From assembly GCA_026399435.1 (NCBI GenBank), contig JAPLQX010000040.1:19984-83983 (forward strand): a stretch of DNA of 64,000 bases. The letters run 5' to 3'. The notes under the pieces are model-generated. The model worked only from the letters and a program-made list of their open reading frames with translations. It ran no database searches and was not told the origin of the DNA. Position 1 is the first letter of the stretch; every line of letters begins with the position of its first letter. The DNA comes from Rhodocyclales bacterium (GTDB taxonomy: Bacteria; Pseudomonadota; Gammaproteobacteria; Burkholderiales; Rhodocyclaceae). The position numbers and the translations under genes are program-made. This document shows positions 42,930-53,136 of this stretch, in pieces.

Positions 42930-43921
42930 GCGCCGACAGCAAGGTGACCGGTCTCTGGCTGGCCTTCCGATCGGGGGCGGTGGCGGCGGACCTGCGCACC
43001 ATCGGCTACCGCCTCAGCGCTGCGCTGGTACTGTGCGTGGTTCTGGCATTCGCCAGCGATGCGTTCCTCCATTCCAACAACCTGCTCAATGTGCTGCGCC
43101 AGGCGAGCCTGCTGTTCCTCCTCGCCTCCGGGCTGACGCTGGTGATCCTGACGGCGGGCCTCGATCTCTCGGTCGGCGCCAATGTCGGACTGTCCGCCTG
43201 CATCGCGGCGACCGTGATCAAAAGCAGCGGCTCGGTGCTGCTGGGGTCGGCGGCCGGCGTCGGCTGCGGACTGGCGATCGGCCTCGCCAACGGCCTGATG
43301 GTGGCGGTGATGCGCCTGCCGCCCTTCATCGCCACCTACGGCATGCTCTGGGTGGCCCACGGCATCACCTACTGGTACATGGCCGGTACCACCGTCTATG
43401 GTTTTCCGCAGTCGTTCCGCGCTCTGGGCAGCGGCTACTTTCTGGGTGTACCGATCCCCGTCTACATGATGTTCGGCTTTCTCGCGCTCGGCACTTTCTT
43501 TGCCCAGCGTACGACCTACGGCCAGGAAATCTATGCCATCGGCGCCAACCGCGAGGCCGCCAGGCTCTCCGGCGTCCCCGTCGCCCGGCGCCTGATCCTG
43601 GTCTATGCCGTCAGCGGCGCCATGGCCGGCCTCGCCTCGATCGTGTTCCTGGCACGCATGAATTCAGCCGAGGGGGACATAGGCGAAGGCCTGACCCTGC
43701 CGGCCATCGCCGCCGCGCTGATCGGCGGTACGTCCCTGTTTGGCGGTGTCGGCACGGTTTCCGGCACGCTGATCGGTGCCTTGATCCTGACGCTGGTGCT
43801 CAACGGCATGAACTTGCTGACGATTAACGCCAGCTGGCAGCCGATGGTCACCGGCATCATCGTCATCCTCGCCGTTCTGTTGGACACGTTCGCCAGAAAA
43901 CGTGGAGAAGCCCGCAATTAG
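42926..43921 (+). CDS. Ribose-type ABC transporter permease 2
   Basis: The second, diverged channel subunit. The 331-residue protein has LTAGLDLSVGANVGLSACIAA, NGLMVAVMRLPPFIATYGML, YAIGANREAARLSGVP and AALIGGTSLFGGVGTVSGTLIG. The presence of two different permeases means that the channel is a heterodimer. ATG 42926 overlaps the stop of the first permease. Confidence 0.92.
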   Translation: MSADSKVTGLWLAFRSGAVAADLRTIGYRLSAALVLCVVLAFASDAFLHSNNLLNVLRQASLLFLLASGLTLVILTAGLDLSVGANVGLSACIAATVIKSSGSVLLGSAAGVGCGLAIGLANGLMVAVMRLPPFIATYGMLWVAHGITYWYMAGTTVYGFPQSFRALGSGYFLGVPIPVYMMFGFLALGTFFAQRTTYGQEIYAIGANREAARLSGVPVARRLILVYAVSGAMAGLASIVFLARMNSAEGDIGEGLTLPAIAAALIGGTSLFGGVGTVSGTLIGALILTLVLNGMNLLTINASWQPMVTGIIVILAVLLDTFARKRGEARN

Positions 43922-43962
43922 AAGTCCAGGCTGATGCACATTCATACACAAAGGAGACCCAC

Positions 43963-44916
43963 ATGAAAAAAAGCCAGTTCTGCCTCGCTGCCGCAATTAC
44001 CGTTCTCGCTGCTTCGGCCCACGCCGACGGCGAGAAAGTCGCCTTCTTCACCAAGAACCTGACCAACCCGTTTTTCCAGGTCGTGCGCCTCGGCGCCGAT
44101 TCCGCGGCAAAGCAAATGAACGCCAGCGTCCAGCACTATGTGCCGACCAAGCCGGACAGCATTCCCGAACAGATGAGCCAGATCGAAGACGTGATCGTCA
44201 AGAAGCCCGATGCCATCGTGTTCACCCCGGTCGATTACAAGGCGATGGTGGCCGGAGTGAGCAAGATGAACGCCGCCGGCATTCCAGTGGTCAACGTGAC
44301 CGACCGCAGCGAGTCGGGCAATTTTGTCGCCTTCGTCGGCGCCAACGACTTCAACCTCGGCCTGGAAACCGCGCGCTTCATGCTCAAGGCGATGGGCGGC
44401 AAGGGCAATGTGGTGATCATCGAAGGCGTCAAGGCCTCGCTCACCAACATCGACCGCGTGCGCGGCTTCAAGCAGGCGCTCGGCGAGTTCCCCAACGCCA
44501 AGCTGGTGGCGTCCCAGCCCGGCAACTACCAGCGCATCCAGGCCCTGCAGGTGATGGAAAACCTGATGCAGAGCTTCCCGCAGATCGACGGCGTGCTGGC
44601 TGCCAACGACGCCATGGCCACCGGCGTGATCGAGGCCATGGATGCCGCAAATCGCAAGGCGCTGGTGATCGGCATCAACGGCACCAAGGAGGCGATCGAC
44701 GCCATCAAGGCCGGCAAGATGCTTGCCACCGGCGAATACGCGGCCTTCGAGCAGGGCTGCGTCAGCACCATGGCCGCACTGCGCCACCTGCGCAAGCTGC
44801 CGGTGGTGAAGGAGGTCGTCTTCCCCGCGTCCGTCGTGCATAAGGGCAACTATCAGCCCTACGACATTCCGGCCGACAAGCGCAGCTGCCCGAAGTGGGA
44901 GGACGTGGTCAAGTAA
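43963..44916 (+). CDS. Ribose-type periplasmic substrate-binding protein
   Basis: Binds the transported solute in the periplasm. The 317-residue product has a signal peptide (MKKSQFCLAAAITVLAASAHA). The mature type-I binding fold shows VAFFTKNLTNPFFQVVRLGAD, DAIVFTPVDYKAMVAGVSKM, GIPVVNVTDRS, VVIIEGVKASLTNIDRVRGF and DGVLAANDAMATGVIEAM. These match the RbsB family, whose ligands are sugars, polyols, inositols or AI-2. The Shine-Dalgarno is AAAGGAG. A strong hairpin follows the stop. Confidence 0.93.
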   Translation: MKKSQFCLAAAITVLAASAHADGEKVAFFTKNLTNPFFQVVRLGADSAAKQMNASVQHYVPTKPDSIPEQMSQIEDVIVKKPDAIVFTPVDYKAMVAGVSKMNAAGIPVVNVTDRSESGNFVAFVGANDFNLGLETARFMLKAMGGKGNVVIIEGVKASLTNIDRVRGFKQALGEFPNAKLVASQPGNYQRIQALQVMENLMQSFPQIDGVLAANDAMATGVIEAMDAANRKALVIGINGTKEAIDAIKAGKMLATGEYAAFEQGCVSTMAALRHLRKLPVVKEVVFPASVVHKGNYQPYDIPADKRSCPKWEDVVK

Positions 44917-44928
44917 GCCCGAAGAATT

Positions 44929-44958
44929 GGCGCGGCGCGGACCCGGTCCCGCCGCGCC
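44929..44958 (+). terminator. Strong GC hairpin after the binding-protein gene
   Basis: GGCGCGGCG (44929-44937) pairs with CGCCGCGCC (44950-44958), and inside it GGAC pairs with GTCC across CCG. There is no T-tract, so it may stabilise the upstream mRNA or reduce read-through into the last two genes of the island rather than stop transcription fully. Confidence 0.5.
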
Positions 44959-45013
44959 GCATAGTCCGTTCGATTCGCGGTTCGCACGCATCAAATAATC
45001 TGGAGTTTTCATC

Positions 45014-46117
45014 ATGACCGTTGCCCTGTTCAGTCCGATCACCCTGCGCGAGCTCACGCTCGCCAACCGCATCGTCGTCTCGCCCATGTGCCAGTACAAC
45101 TCCGACGAGGGTTGTGCCAACGACTGGCACCTGATGCATTACGGCAATTTCTCCATGGGCGCCGCCGGGCTGGTCATGACGGAAATGACCAACGTCAGCG
45201 CCCCCGGTCGCATCAGCTACAAGTGCGCCGGCTTGTACACCGACGTCCAGGAGGCGGCGTCGAAGCGCGTCGTCGATTTCTGCAAGAAGTTCGGCGTCGC
45301 CGCGCTGGGCATCCAGATCGGCCACTCGGGCCGCAAGGGCTCGACCGTGCCGCCGGCGCAGGGCGGCCGCCCACTGACGCCCGAAGAAGGCGCCTGGCAG
45401 ACCGTGGCGCCGTCGGCGATTCCCTTCGGCGAAGGCTGGCATGTGCCGCATGCCCTGACGCATGCCGAGATGGAGCAGATCAAGAACGACTTCGTCGCCG
45501 CCGTGCAGCGCAGCGCGCGCATCGGCTACGACCTGATCGAGTTCCACGCCGGCCATGGCTACCTGATCCACCAGTTCCTCTCGCCGCTGTCGAACCAGCG
45601 CAGCGACGGGTACGGCGGCAGCCTGGAAAACCGCATGCGCTATCCGCTCGAAGTGTTTGCCGCGATGCGTGCCGCCTGGCCCGCCGACAAGCCGATGGGC
45701 GCCCGCGTCTCGGCCACCGACTGGGTGGACGGTGGCATCACGCCCGAAGAGACGGTGGCTTTTGCCAGGGAGATGAAGCGCATCGGCTGCGATTACCTCG
45801 ACGTCTCCAGCGGCCAGCTCGATGCGCGGCAGAAGATTCCCTTCGCTCCCCACTTCAACGTGCCCTTTGGCGAAAAAGTGCGGCGCGAGGCCGGCATTCC
45901 AACCATGAGCGTTGGCCTCATCACCGAGGCGAAGGCCGCCGACGAACTGATCGCCAGCGGTCAGGCCGACTTTGTCTGTATCGGCCGCGGCGCCATGTGG
46001 GACCCGCGCTTCGCCTGGCATGCGGCCGTCGAACTCGGTGCGGAAACGAAATACCCGCCCAAGTACATGGCCTGCACGCCGGCGCTGAGGCCGCAGGTCT
46101 TCGCCAAGAAGGGCTGA
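45014..46117 (+). CDS. Old Yellow Enzyme family NADH:flavin oxidoreductase (class III, YqjM-like)
   Basis: An FMN enzyme that reduces an activated C=C bond, or acts on a related unsaturated substrate. The 367-residue barrel has the N-terminal VVSPMCQYNSDEG with the class-III Cys, IQIGHSGRKG, the FHAGHGYLIHQFLSPLSNQR motif, YGGSLENRMRYP and GQADFVCIGRGAMWDPRF near the FMN phosphate site. It follows the ABC transporter in the same direction, with a 97-base gap that contains the hairpin at 44929. This suggests that the island's substrate or an intermediate is unsaturated. Confidence 0.88.
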   Translation: MTVALFSPITLRELTLANRIVVSPMCQYNSDEGCANDWHLMHYGNFSMGAAGLVMTEMTNVSAPGRISYKCAGLYTDVQEAASKRVVDFCKKFGVAALGIQIGHSGRKGSTVPPAQGGRPLTPEEGAWQTVAPSAIPFGEGWHVPHALTHAEMEQIKNDFVAAVQRSARIGYDLIEFHAGHGYLIHQFLSPLSNQRSDGYGGSLENRMRYPLEVFAAMRAAWPADKPMGARVSATDWVDGGITPEETVAFAREMKRIGCDYLDVSSGQLDARQKIPFAPHFNVPFGEKVRREAGIPTMSVGLITEAKAADELIASGQADFVCIGRGAMWDPRFAWHAAVELGAETKYPPKYMACTPALRPQVFAKKG

Positions 46118-46193
46118 GCAGGCTGCCGTCCGGGATGCGCAGCCAGCCGCATCCCGGAGCACTCGATCCGCACTGGAATAACCGGGAGACATC

Positions 46194-46583
46194 ATGTCCG
46201 TTGCCGCTGCCGCTTTCGACCTGACCAACGGCGCCGTGCTGTTGCGCCTGATCTGCGCGCTGTTCTTCTTTCCCCACATCTATTTCAAGGTCGTCGGCAA
46301 CCCGCCGCCGGCGCTCGGATTCTTCGTTCAGGCCGGCTTCCGGCCTCCCGCTTTCTACATGCGCCTGGCGCTGGTGGTCGAGAGCGTCGCCGCGCTGGGG
46401 CTGCTGTTCGGCGTCTACACGCAGTGGGCCGCGCTGCTGGCCGCCGCGAGTCTTGCGGTTGCCGCAATCGCCGTCTGCTTTGCGAACGGCTCGGTGAAGT
46501 GGCTGTGGAATCTCGGCGGCATGGAATTCCCCGTGTTCTGGGCTGTCGCCTGCATCGGCGTGGCGATGCTGTACTGGAACTGA
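46194..46583 (+). CDS. DoxX-like membrane protein
   Basis: A 129-residue inner-membrane protein with four hydrophobic helices. The pattern LLRLICALFFFPHIYFKVVG, then GFFVQAGFRPP, then ESVAALGLLFGVYTQWAALLAAASL fits the DoxX/DoxD superfamily, whose members support various oxidoreductases. The Shine-Dalgarno is CCGGGAGAC. It is the last gene of the island and is followed 33 bases later by a dispersed core repeat. Confidence 0.72.
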   Translation: MSVAAAAFDLTNGAVLLRLICALFFFPHIYFKVVGNPPPALGFFVQAGFRPPAFYMRLALVVESVAALGLLFGVYTQWAALLAAASLAVAAIAVCFANGSVKWLWNLGGMEFPVFWAVACIGVAMLYWN

Positions 46584-46616
46584 TTTCCCGGTCGCGGCCG
46601 CAAGAGGCAAGGCACG

Positions 46617-46644
46617 TCACCGTACCGCCAGCGCCGACTCTTGC
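46617..46644 (+). repeat. Dispersed core repeat copy
   Basis: TCACCGTACCGCCAGCGCCG followed by ACTCTTGC matches the consensus core at 12287-12312 and 237-261. It lies in the 72-base gap between the convergent DoxX-like and PHA-system genes. Confidence 0.7.
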
Positions 46645-46655
46645 GGTGCTGCTGT

Positions 46656-46940
46656 CTAGGCGACCGGGCCGAAGGTCTCGTCGCAGAATTTGTTTATCTC
46701 ATGCTCGATGCGCGGCCGCAGCGCGATGAGCAGGAAGCCGAGCTTCACATAGATCTCGACTTCCTTCTTGCCCACCTCGATGTGCCCGGTGACGCCCATG
46801 CGCTGGAAGTGCAGGGTGTTGCCGTCCCATTCATGGTCGAGGCCGAATTCCTCGCCCAGTTCCTCGGCGATGCGCTCCGCGCCCTTGCGTGCGCGCTTGA
46901 GTGTTACGCCGTGCTCGCGGCAGACCCTGATCTCGCTCAT
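46656..46940 (-). CDS. Polyhydroxyalkanoic acid system family protein
   Basis: A 94-residue protein of the PHA-granule-region family (PHA_gran_rgn). Its length and pattern fit: RVCREHGVTLKRARKGAERIAEELGEEFG, then WDGNTLHFQRMGVTGHIEVGKKEVEIYVKLGFLL, then IEHEINKFCDE. The exact role is not established. It probably acts at PHA or lipid granules. It lies 17 bases after fadD and would be co-transcribed with it. Confidence 0.85.
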   Translation of the reverse strand: MSEIRVCREHGVTLKRARKGAERIAEELGEEFGLDHEWDGNTLHFQRMGVTGHIEVGKKEVEIYVKLGFLLIALRPRIEHEINKFCDETFGPVA

Positions 46941-46957
46941 CGTGGTTTCGTCCTCCG

Positions 46958-48622
<1,665 letters not shown>

Positions 48623-48700
48623 GGTATTTGCTCCTCTGATTTTTCACATTCTAATCACAATGCGAGTTGCCACCCTGTGTTCGGCCTGTCCCGCCGACGC

Positions 48701-49912
48701 TCAGGAAAGCCACTTCCGCAACTGCTCGTACACCTCGGCGTTGTCAAGCAGATCCAGGTGGTGCATGTCGTAGCCGAGCCACTGCTGCGACTCGGGAATA
48801 TTCAGGCACAGCCGTGGGTCCGCGTGCTGGCCGAGCGCGCTGCGCACAGGCACCAGCCCATCGCCGGGCGGCGGCTTGCCGGAAGCGTCCGGCGTCTTTG
48901 CGATCGAAGCCGCAATTGCATAGCACCGCACGCCTTCCGGCAGCGGCACGGGAGTCCTCTTCTTGCTGCGCGCAAAGCGGTCGCCGTGTAGCCAGTCCTC
49001 GTCGAGGACACTGCCATGACGCAGATCGGTAATTCCGGCGCTGCGGATCTTTCCCAGGCGGGCCAGGGCCGCCGTGTAGGGACTGGCTTCGAGGATCACA
49101 GTGACCCAGTTGCCGCCTCGCTCGAGCGGTGCGCCGTGGTGGGGCGTGCCGAGAAATACCAGCTGCCGCAAATGCTGCAGCCATGTCTGCCCGCCAAGCC
49201 CGGCGTAGTGGCAGGCGCTGTGTGCGACCAGACCGCCCATGCTGTGCCCGACGATCACCAGCTTCTCCACCGGGACCGGCCAGGCCTGCAACAGGGTTTC
49301 CATGAAGTCGGCAAAGGCGTGGCCATTGGTCGACACATGCCGGCCGCTGTTGTAGTGCAGGTAGAGCGGCGTGAAGCCGGCCGCGTCCGCCAGCGCTTCG
49401 CCATGGTCGTGCCCATTGCGCCGCCATTTCAGATCGTTCATGCAAAGCCCATGCAGCAGCAGCAGAATCTTGCCGCCGGGCTTGGGAATTCCGGCGGCGA
49501 AACCCTGCCGGGTCAGCACCAGCGGCTGTCCGTTGCAGCGCAATTGCATCGGAATGGCCAGGGGGTTGCCGCTCGCCGCGAGGTGATCGCCGATCACGCC
49601 ATTGAGCGCGGCGAGCAAAGCCTCGCGCGTGCTGGACGAGGTCGCCGGCTCCTGATCGAGCAGCGGCGTCAGTTGGGCGAGCAGCGCATCGATGCCGCTG
49701 CCGACCAGGCGCGTCACGCCCTGGATGCTGCGATAGACCAGGCCGGTGATGCCCCGGGTCGGTTCCTGCGTGTGCTTGCCGAGTGGCCCCGGGGTTCGCA
49801 CGATATTGTGGTGCATGGTCTCGACCAGGCGCGTCAGGCCGATCGTGGCATCGATCGCGAGGCGGCTGACGCCGCGTATGTCGGCAGGGCGGAGAGGGGA
49901 TTTTCTGGTCAT
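48701..49912 (-). CDS. Alpha/beta hydrolase, lipase-like
   Basis: A probable cytoplasmic or membrane-associated esterase. The 403-residue product has a helical N-terminal half (RGVSRLAIDATIGLTRLVETMHH). The hydrolase core has LLLLHGLCMNDLKW, the nucleophile elbow GHSMGG, LVFLGTPHHGAPLERGG and a late His in MHHLDLL. The domain resembles PGAP1-like and triacylglycerol lipases. ATG 49912 is chosen; ATG 49948 would add 12 residues and cannot be excluded. It is transcribed divergently from btuF and lies 78 bases upstream of fadD on the same strand, so fatty-acid release followed by activation is plausible. Confidence 0.83.
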   Translation of the reverse strand: MTRKSPLRPADIRGVSRLAIDATIGLTRLVETMHHNIVRTPGPLGKHTQEPTRGITGLVYRSIQGVTRLVGSGIDALLAQLTPLLDQEPATSSSTREALLAALNGVIGDHLAASGNPLAIPMQLRCNGQPLVLTRQGFAAGIPKPGGKILLLLHGLCMNDLKWRRNGHDHGEALADAAGFTPLYLHYNSGRHVSTNGHAFADFMETLLQAWPVPVEKLVIVGHSMGGLVAHSACHYAGLGGQTWLQHLRQLVFLGTPHHGAPLERGGNWVTVILEASPYTAALARLGKIRSAGITDLRHGSVLDEDWLHGDRFARSKKRTPVPLPEGVRCYAIAASIAKTPDASGKPPPGDGLVPVRSALGQHADPRLCLNIPESQQWLGYDMHHLDLLDNAEVYEQLRKWLS

Positions 49913-49985
49913 GGCTTTCAGGGCGGGCGCTGGATTGTGTCCGCCCATCGTTAGAATGCGGTGTCTGTCATTGGCCGATTATCCC

Positions 49986-50936
49986 ATGCGTCCGCTGTCG
50001 CTTCCGCTGCTGCAACTTGTCGCCGCCGTCCTGGTGTGCCTGCCGGCGCGCGCCGAAATCGTCGTCACCGACGCCAGCGGCGTCAGCATCAGGCTCGCCG
50101 CACCGGCGCAACGCATCGTCAGCCTGTCGCCGCACATTACGGAACTGCTGTTCGCGGTCGGCGCGGGTGACCGGCTCGTCGGCAATGTGGATTACGGCAA
50201 CTATCCGCCGGCGGCACGGGCCCTGCCCAAAGTCGGCGACTATGCCAATCTCGACCTGGAAGGCATCGTCGCCCTCAAACCCGACCTGGTCATGGGTTGG
50301 CAGAGCGGCAACTCGTCAGCCGCGGTGGCCCGCTTGCGGGCGATGGGCCTGCAGGTGCACCTGTCCGAGCCGGGCCGCATCGAAGACATCGCCGGCGAAA
50401 TGGAACGCATCGGCCGGCTTGCCGGCACCGAGGCGGCAGCCAACGCGGCAGCGAAGTCGTTTCGCGAGCGCCATGCCGGGCTGGCGGCCCGCTATAGCCG
50501 GCGGCCGCCCGTCACGGTTTTCTACCAGATATGGAAGCAGCCCCTGGTGACGGTGAGCAGCAAGCAGATCATCAGCGATGCGATACAGCTCTGCGGCGGG
50601 CGAAATGTGTTCGCGCAACTGCAGGGTCTGGCGCCGACCGTCAGCGTGGAAGCCGTGATCGCCGCCAACCCGGAGGTGATCGTTGCCAGCGGCATGGGCG
50701 AATCGCGGCCGGAATGGCTGGACGACTGGAGGCGCTGGAACACGCTGACGGCGGTAGCCCGGGACAACCTGTACTTCATCCCGCCGGACCTGATCCAGCG
50801 CCACACGCCACGCATCCTGGATGGCGCCGAGATGCTCTGCGCGCATCTCGAAACGGCGCGCGGCAAGCGCGGCAAGCAGGAAATGCATGCCGGGTCGAAC
50901 GATCCCGGCGGGGAGCGCAGCAGGGAGCGGAAATGA
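49986..50936 (+). CDS. btuF: Vitamin B12 ABC transporter, periplasmic binding protein
   Basis: Delivers cobalamin to the BtuCD permease. The 316-residue product has a signal peptide ending in LPARA (about residue 23). The BtuF/FecB fold shows RIVSLSPHITELLFAVGAGDRLVGNVDYGNYPP, ALKPDLVMGWQSGN and VFYQIWKQPLVTVSSKQIISDAIQLCGGRNVF. YQIWxxPLxT is a hallmark of BtuF. The cognate permease and ATPase genes lie 8 kb away at 58292-60086. The stop overlaps the following VOC gene by four bases. Confidence 0.9.
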   Translation: MRPLSLPLLQLVAAVLVCLPARAEIVVTDASGVSIRLAAPAQRIVSLSPHITELLFAVGAGDRLVGNVDYGNYPPAARALPKVGDYANLDLEGIVALKPDLVMGWQSGNSSAAVARLRAMGLQVHLSEPGRIEDIAGEMERIGRLAGTEAAANAAAKSFRERHAGLAARYSRRPPVTVFYQIWKQPLVTVSSKQIISDAIQLCGGRNVFAQLQGLAPTVSVEAVIAANPEVIVASGMGESRPEWLDDWRRWNTLTAVARDNLYFIPPDLIQRHTPRILDGAEMLCAHLETARGKRGKQEMHAGSNDPGGERSRERK

Positions 50937-51361
50937 CACCACAGCAGGCCACGTCACGCTTTCATTATGCCTTTGCAATATCCGGCATCGAGCGTGCCCG
51001 CGAATTCTATGTGCAGCGGCTGGGCTGCGCGGAGGGCCGCAGTACCGACCACTGGATCGACTTCGAGCTTTTCGGCCACCAGCTTTCCGCGCATCTGGGC
51101 AAGCCGGCCGGCGCGTCGTGCGAGGGCACTGTCGACGGGCATGCGGTGCCGATTCCACACTTCGGTGCAATTCTGGAGATAGATCAGTTCTGGAAATTCG
51201 CCGAGCAACTGCGCGCGGCAGGCATCGGCTTTCTCATGGAACCGGCACTGCGTTTCGTCGGCAAGCCGGGTGAGCAGGCGACGATGTTCTTTCTCGATCC
51301 CGACGGCAATGCGCTCGAGTTCAAGGCCTTCGTGCGCGCGGACGAGGTGTTCGTCCGGTAG
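50933..51361 (+). CDS. VOC family (glyoxalase-like) protein coupled to btuF
   Basis: A 142-residue single VOC-type module pair: FHYAFAISGIERAREFYVQRLGC, then DFELFGHQLSAHL, HFGAILEIDQFWKFAEQL, and FFLDPDGNALEFKAF. The HFGA and LEFK segments hold the usual metal-site positions. The ATGA overlap with btuF indicates translational coupling. Its function is unknown; a metal-dependent lyase or dioxygenase is possible. A direct link to B12 is not evident from sequence. Confidence 0.8.
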   Translation: MTPQQATSRFHYAFAISGIERAREFYVQRLGCAEGRSTDHWIDFELFGHQLSAHLGKPAGASCEGTVDGHAVPIPHFGAILEIDQFWKFAEQLRAAGIGFLMEPALRFVGKPGEQATMFFLDPDGNALEFKAFVRADEVFVR

Positions 51362-51387
51362 TCATCGGCAGCTTTGCAAATCGTCAG

Positions 51388-52665
51388 TCAAAAACTCGTC
51401 ACCAGCATGAAGCCCACGGCCAGGGCCATGACACCCGTGGCAGCCCAGCCCAAAAAACGATGACGTGTGGTCATGGTCAATTCGCCCATGATGCGTTCAG
51501 ATTGCCCGATGCGCATCATGACGAACATGATGGGCACGGAAATGACTCCATTGATGATGGCACTCCAGACCAGTGCCTTGATGGGGTCGACCTCGAGCGC
51601 TCCCATGAAGGTGCCGATGGCGGTCGCGGCAATGATGATGGCGTAGAAGCCGCGTGCCTCGTGAAACCCGTGCGAGAGCCCGGCCTTCCAGCCGAACACC
51701 TCGCTGACGGCAAAGGCGGCCGAGCCCGCCAGGACAGGAATCGCCAGAAGCCCGGTGCCGATGATGCCAAGGGCGAAAACAGCAAAGGCGAATTCGCCGG
51801 CAATGGGTTTCAGCGCCTCTGCTGCCTGGGCGGCGGTCAGAATGTTCGTAACGCCGTGTGCGTTCAGGGTTACGGCAGTGGCAAGCACGATGCACAACGC
51901 GATCCCGTTCGAGAACAGCATTCCGACGAAGGTGTCTGCCTTGATGCGCGAGAGATGCTCGGCGGCATATTCCGGATGGGCACGGAGTTCAACGGCGTCG
52001 GGGCGGCGCAGATTGTCCTCGACCTCCTGCGCGGCCTGCCAGAAAAACAGGTAGGGGCTGATCGTCGTGCCAAGTACGGCGACGACGATGGAGGCATAGT
52101 CATTCAGTGACGTGCCTTCAGGAATGTAGCTCCATGGCGCGATGGACTCGGACATGACCTGCTTCCAGGGAACCGAGACCGACAGGATCACCGCTACATA
52201 GGAGAAGAGGGCCAGTGTCAGCCATTTCAGGATACGCACCGTGCCTTCGTATGAGAAGTAGACCTGGCCAGCTATCGACAGTAGCCCGAAGCCGATGATG
52301 TACGGAGCGACGTGGCCGCCGGCAAGAAGGCGAACCGCTTCCCCCATTGCCCCAAGGTCGGCCGCGATGTTGATGGTGTTGGCGGCGACAAGCAGTGCCA
52401 CGAGGCCCAGCGTAATCCAGCGGGGGCAAATCTTTGCGATGTTGGCACCCAGGCCTTCCCCGGTGACCCATCCGATTCGCGCAGACAGCATCTGGATGCC
52501 GATCATCAGCGGCGTCGTCAGCAACAGGGTCCAGACGAGCCCGAAGCGGAACTGGGAGCCGGCCTGGGAGTAGGTGGCAATGCCGCTGGGGTCGTCGTCG
52601 GCAGCTCCGGTGATGAGGCCAGGTCCCAAACGGCGGGCGATGTCGTTTATTTTCTTTGCGTTCAT
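51388..52665 (-). CDS. NRAMP-family divalent metal transporter
   Basis: A proton- or ion-coupled importer, probably for manganese or magnesium. The 425-residue protein has about 11 helices. The first helix motif is DDPSGIATYSQAG in place of the classical DPGN, and the sixth-helix region reads GTTISPYLFFWQAAQE without the usual Met of manganese and iron NRAMPs. This pattern is closer to the NRAMP-related magnesium/aluminium transporters. ATG 52665 is best spaced from TGGAGC; ATG 52671 is an alternative. It converges with the VOC gene. Confidence 0.87.
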   Translation of the reverse strand: MNAKKINDIARRLGPGLITGAADDDPSGIATYSQAGSQFRFGLVWTLLLTTPLMIGIQMLSARIGWVTGEGLGANIAKICPRWITLGLVALLVAANTINIAADLGAMGEAVRLLAGGHVAPYIIGFGLLSIAGQVYFSYEGTVRILKWLTLALFSYVAVILSVSVPWKQVMSESIAPWSYIPEGTSLNDYASIVVAVLGTTISPYLFFWQAAQEVEDNLRRPDAVELRAHPEYAAEHLSRIKADTFVGMLFSNGIALCIVLATAVTLNAHGVTNILTAAQAAEALKPIAGEFAFAVFALGIIGTGLLAIPVLAGSAAFAVSEVFGWKAGLSHGFHEARGFYAIIIAATAIGTFMGALEVDPIKALVWSAIINGVISVPIMFVMMRIGQSERIMGELTMTTRHRFLGWAATGVMALAVGFMLVTSF

Positions 52666-53080
52666 TTCCATGCTCCATGCACAGCTGCGTCCCGTTGAAA
52701 GACATGGGAACTTGCTGGCCACATAGGCACTGACTCAGTGCCTGAAGGTGATATCCGGGGAGCAGGGAGACGCAAGATCGAAGTCTTGCGCTGGCTTGCT
52801 CGCTGGGCGCTTGATATTTCAGAAGCCTTGACGCCCAGCGACGGCCGAAAGCACTTTAGTGCCTGGTGGCGTCTTCAGACGAACAAGGCCAGCTACTGGG
52901 GCCTGGGTTCATGGTCATGGTTGGTTGTTCGAGACGGGCGGATTATGCGCCACTATGCAAAGGTGAAGGCCGAAAAGACGTTACGGAATGTATCCTTTTC
53001 AGGCACCCATCGAGGTTCCGGGTGGCCGCATTCGAGAATGTCGAACGTCGGCAACGGGTCGAGCCCGGCTGGTCAGTCAC
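52666..53080. other. Gene-free gap with two long inverted repeats
   Basis: No convincing gene is visible here. AGGCACTGA C TCAGTGCCT (52725-52743) is a perfect nine-base inverted repeat, 60 bases upstream of the NRAMP start. CGCTGGGCG (52801-52809) and CGCCCAGCG (52832-52840) form another perfect nine-base stem enclosing 22 bases. Both would lie in or near the NRAMP leader transcript. I do not recognise a known riboswitch. Confidence 0.5.
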
Positions 53081-53109
53081 GAAGAGTCGGCGCTGGCGAC
53101 ACGGCGAGC
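53081..53109 (-). repeat. Dispersed core repeat copy (minus strand)
   Basis: Read on the minus strand: GCTCGCCGTGTCGCCAGCG followed by CCGACTCTTC. It sits 27 bases after the stop of the TAXI gene and points in the same direction as that gene, as most other copies do. Confidence 0.68.
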
Positions 53110-53136
53110 GGGGAGCTTTGCCCGTTGTGTGGCGCG

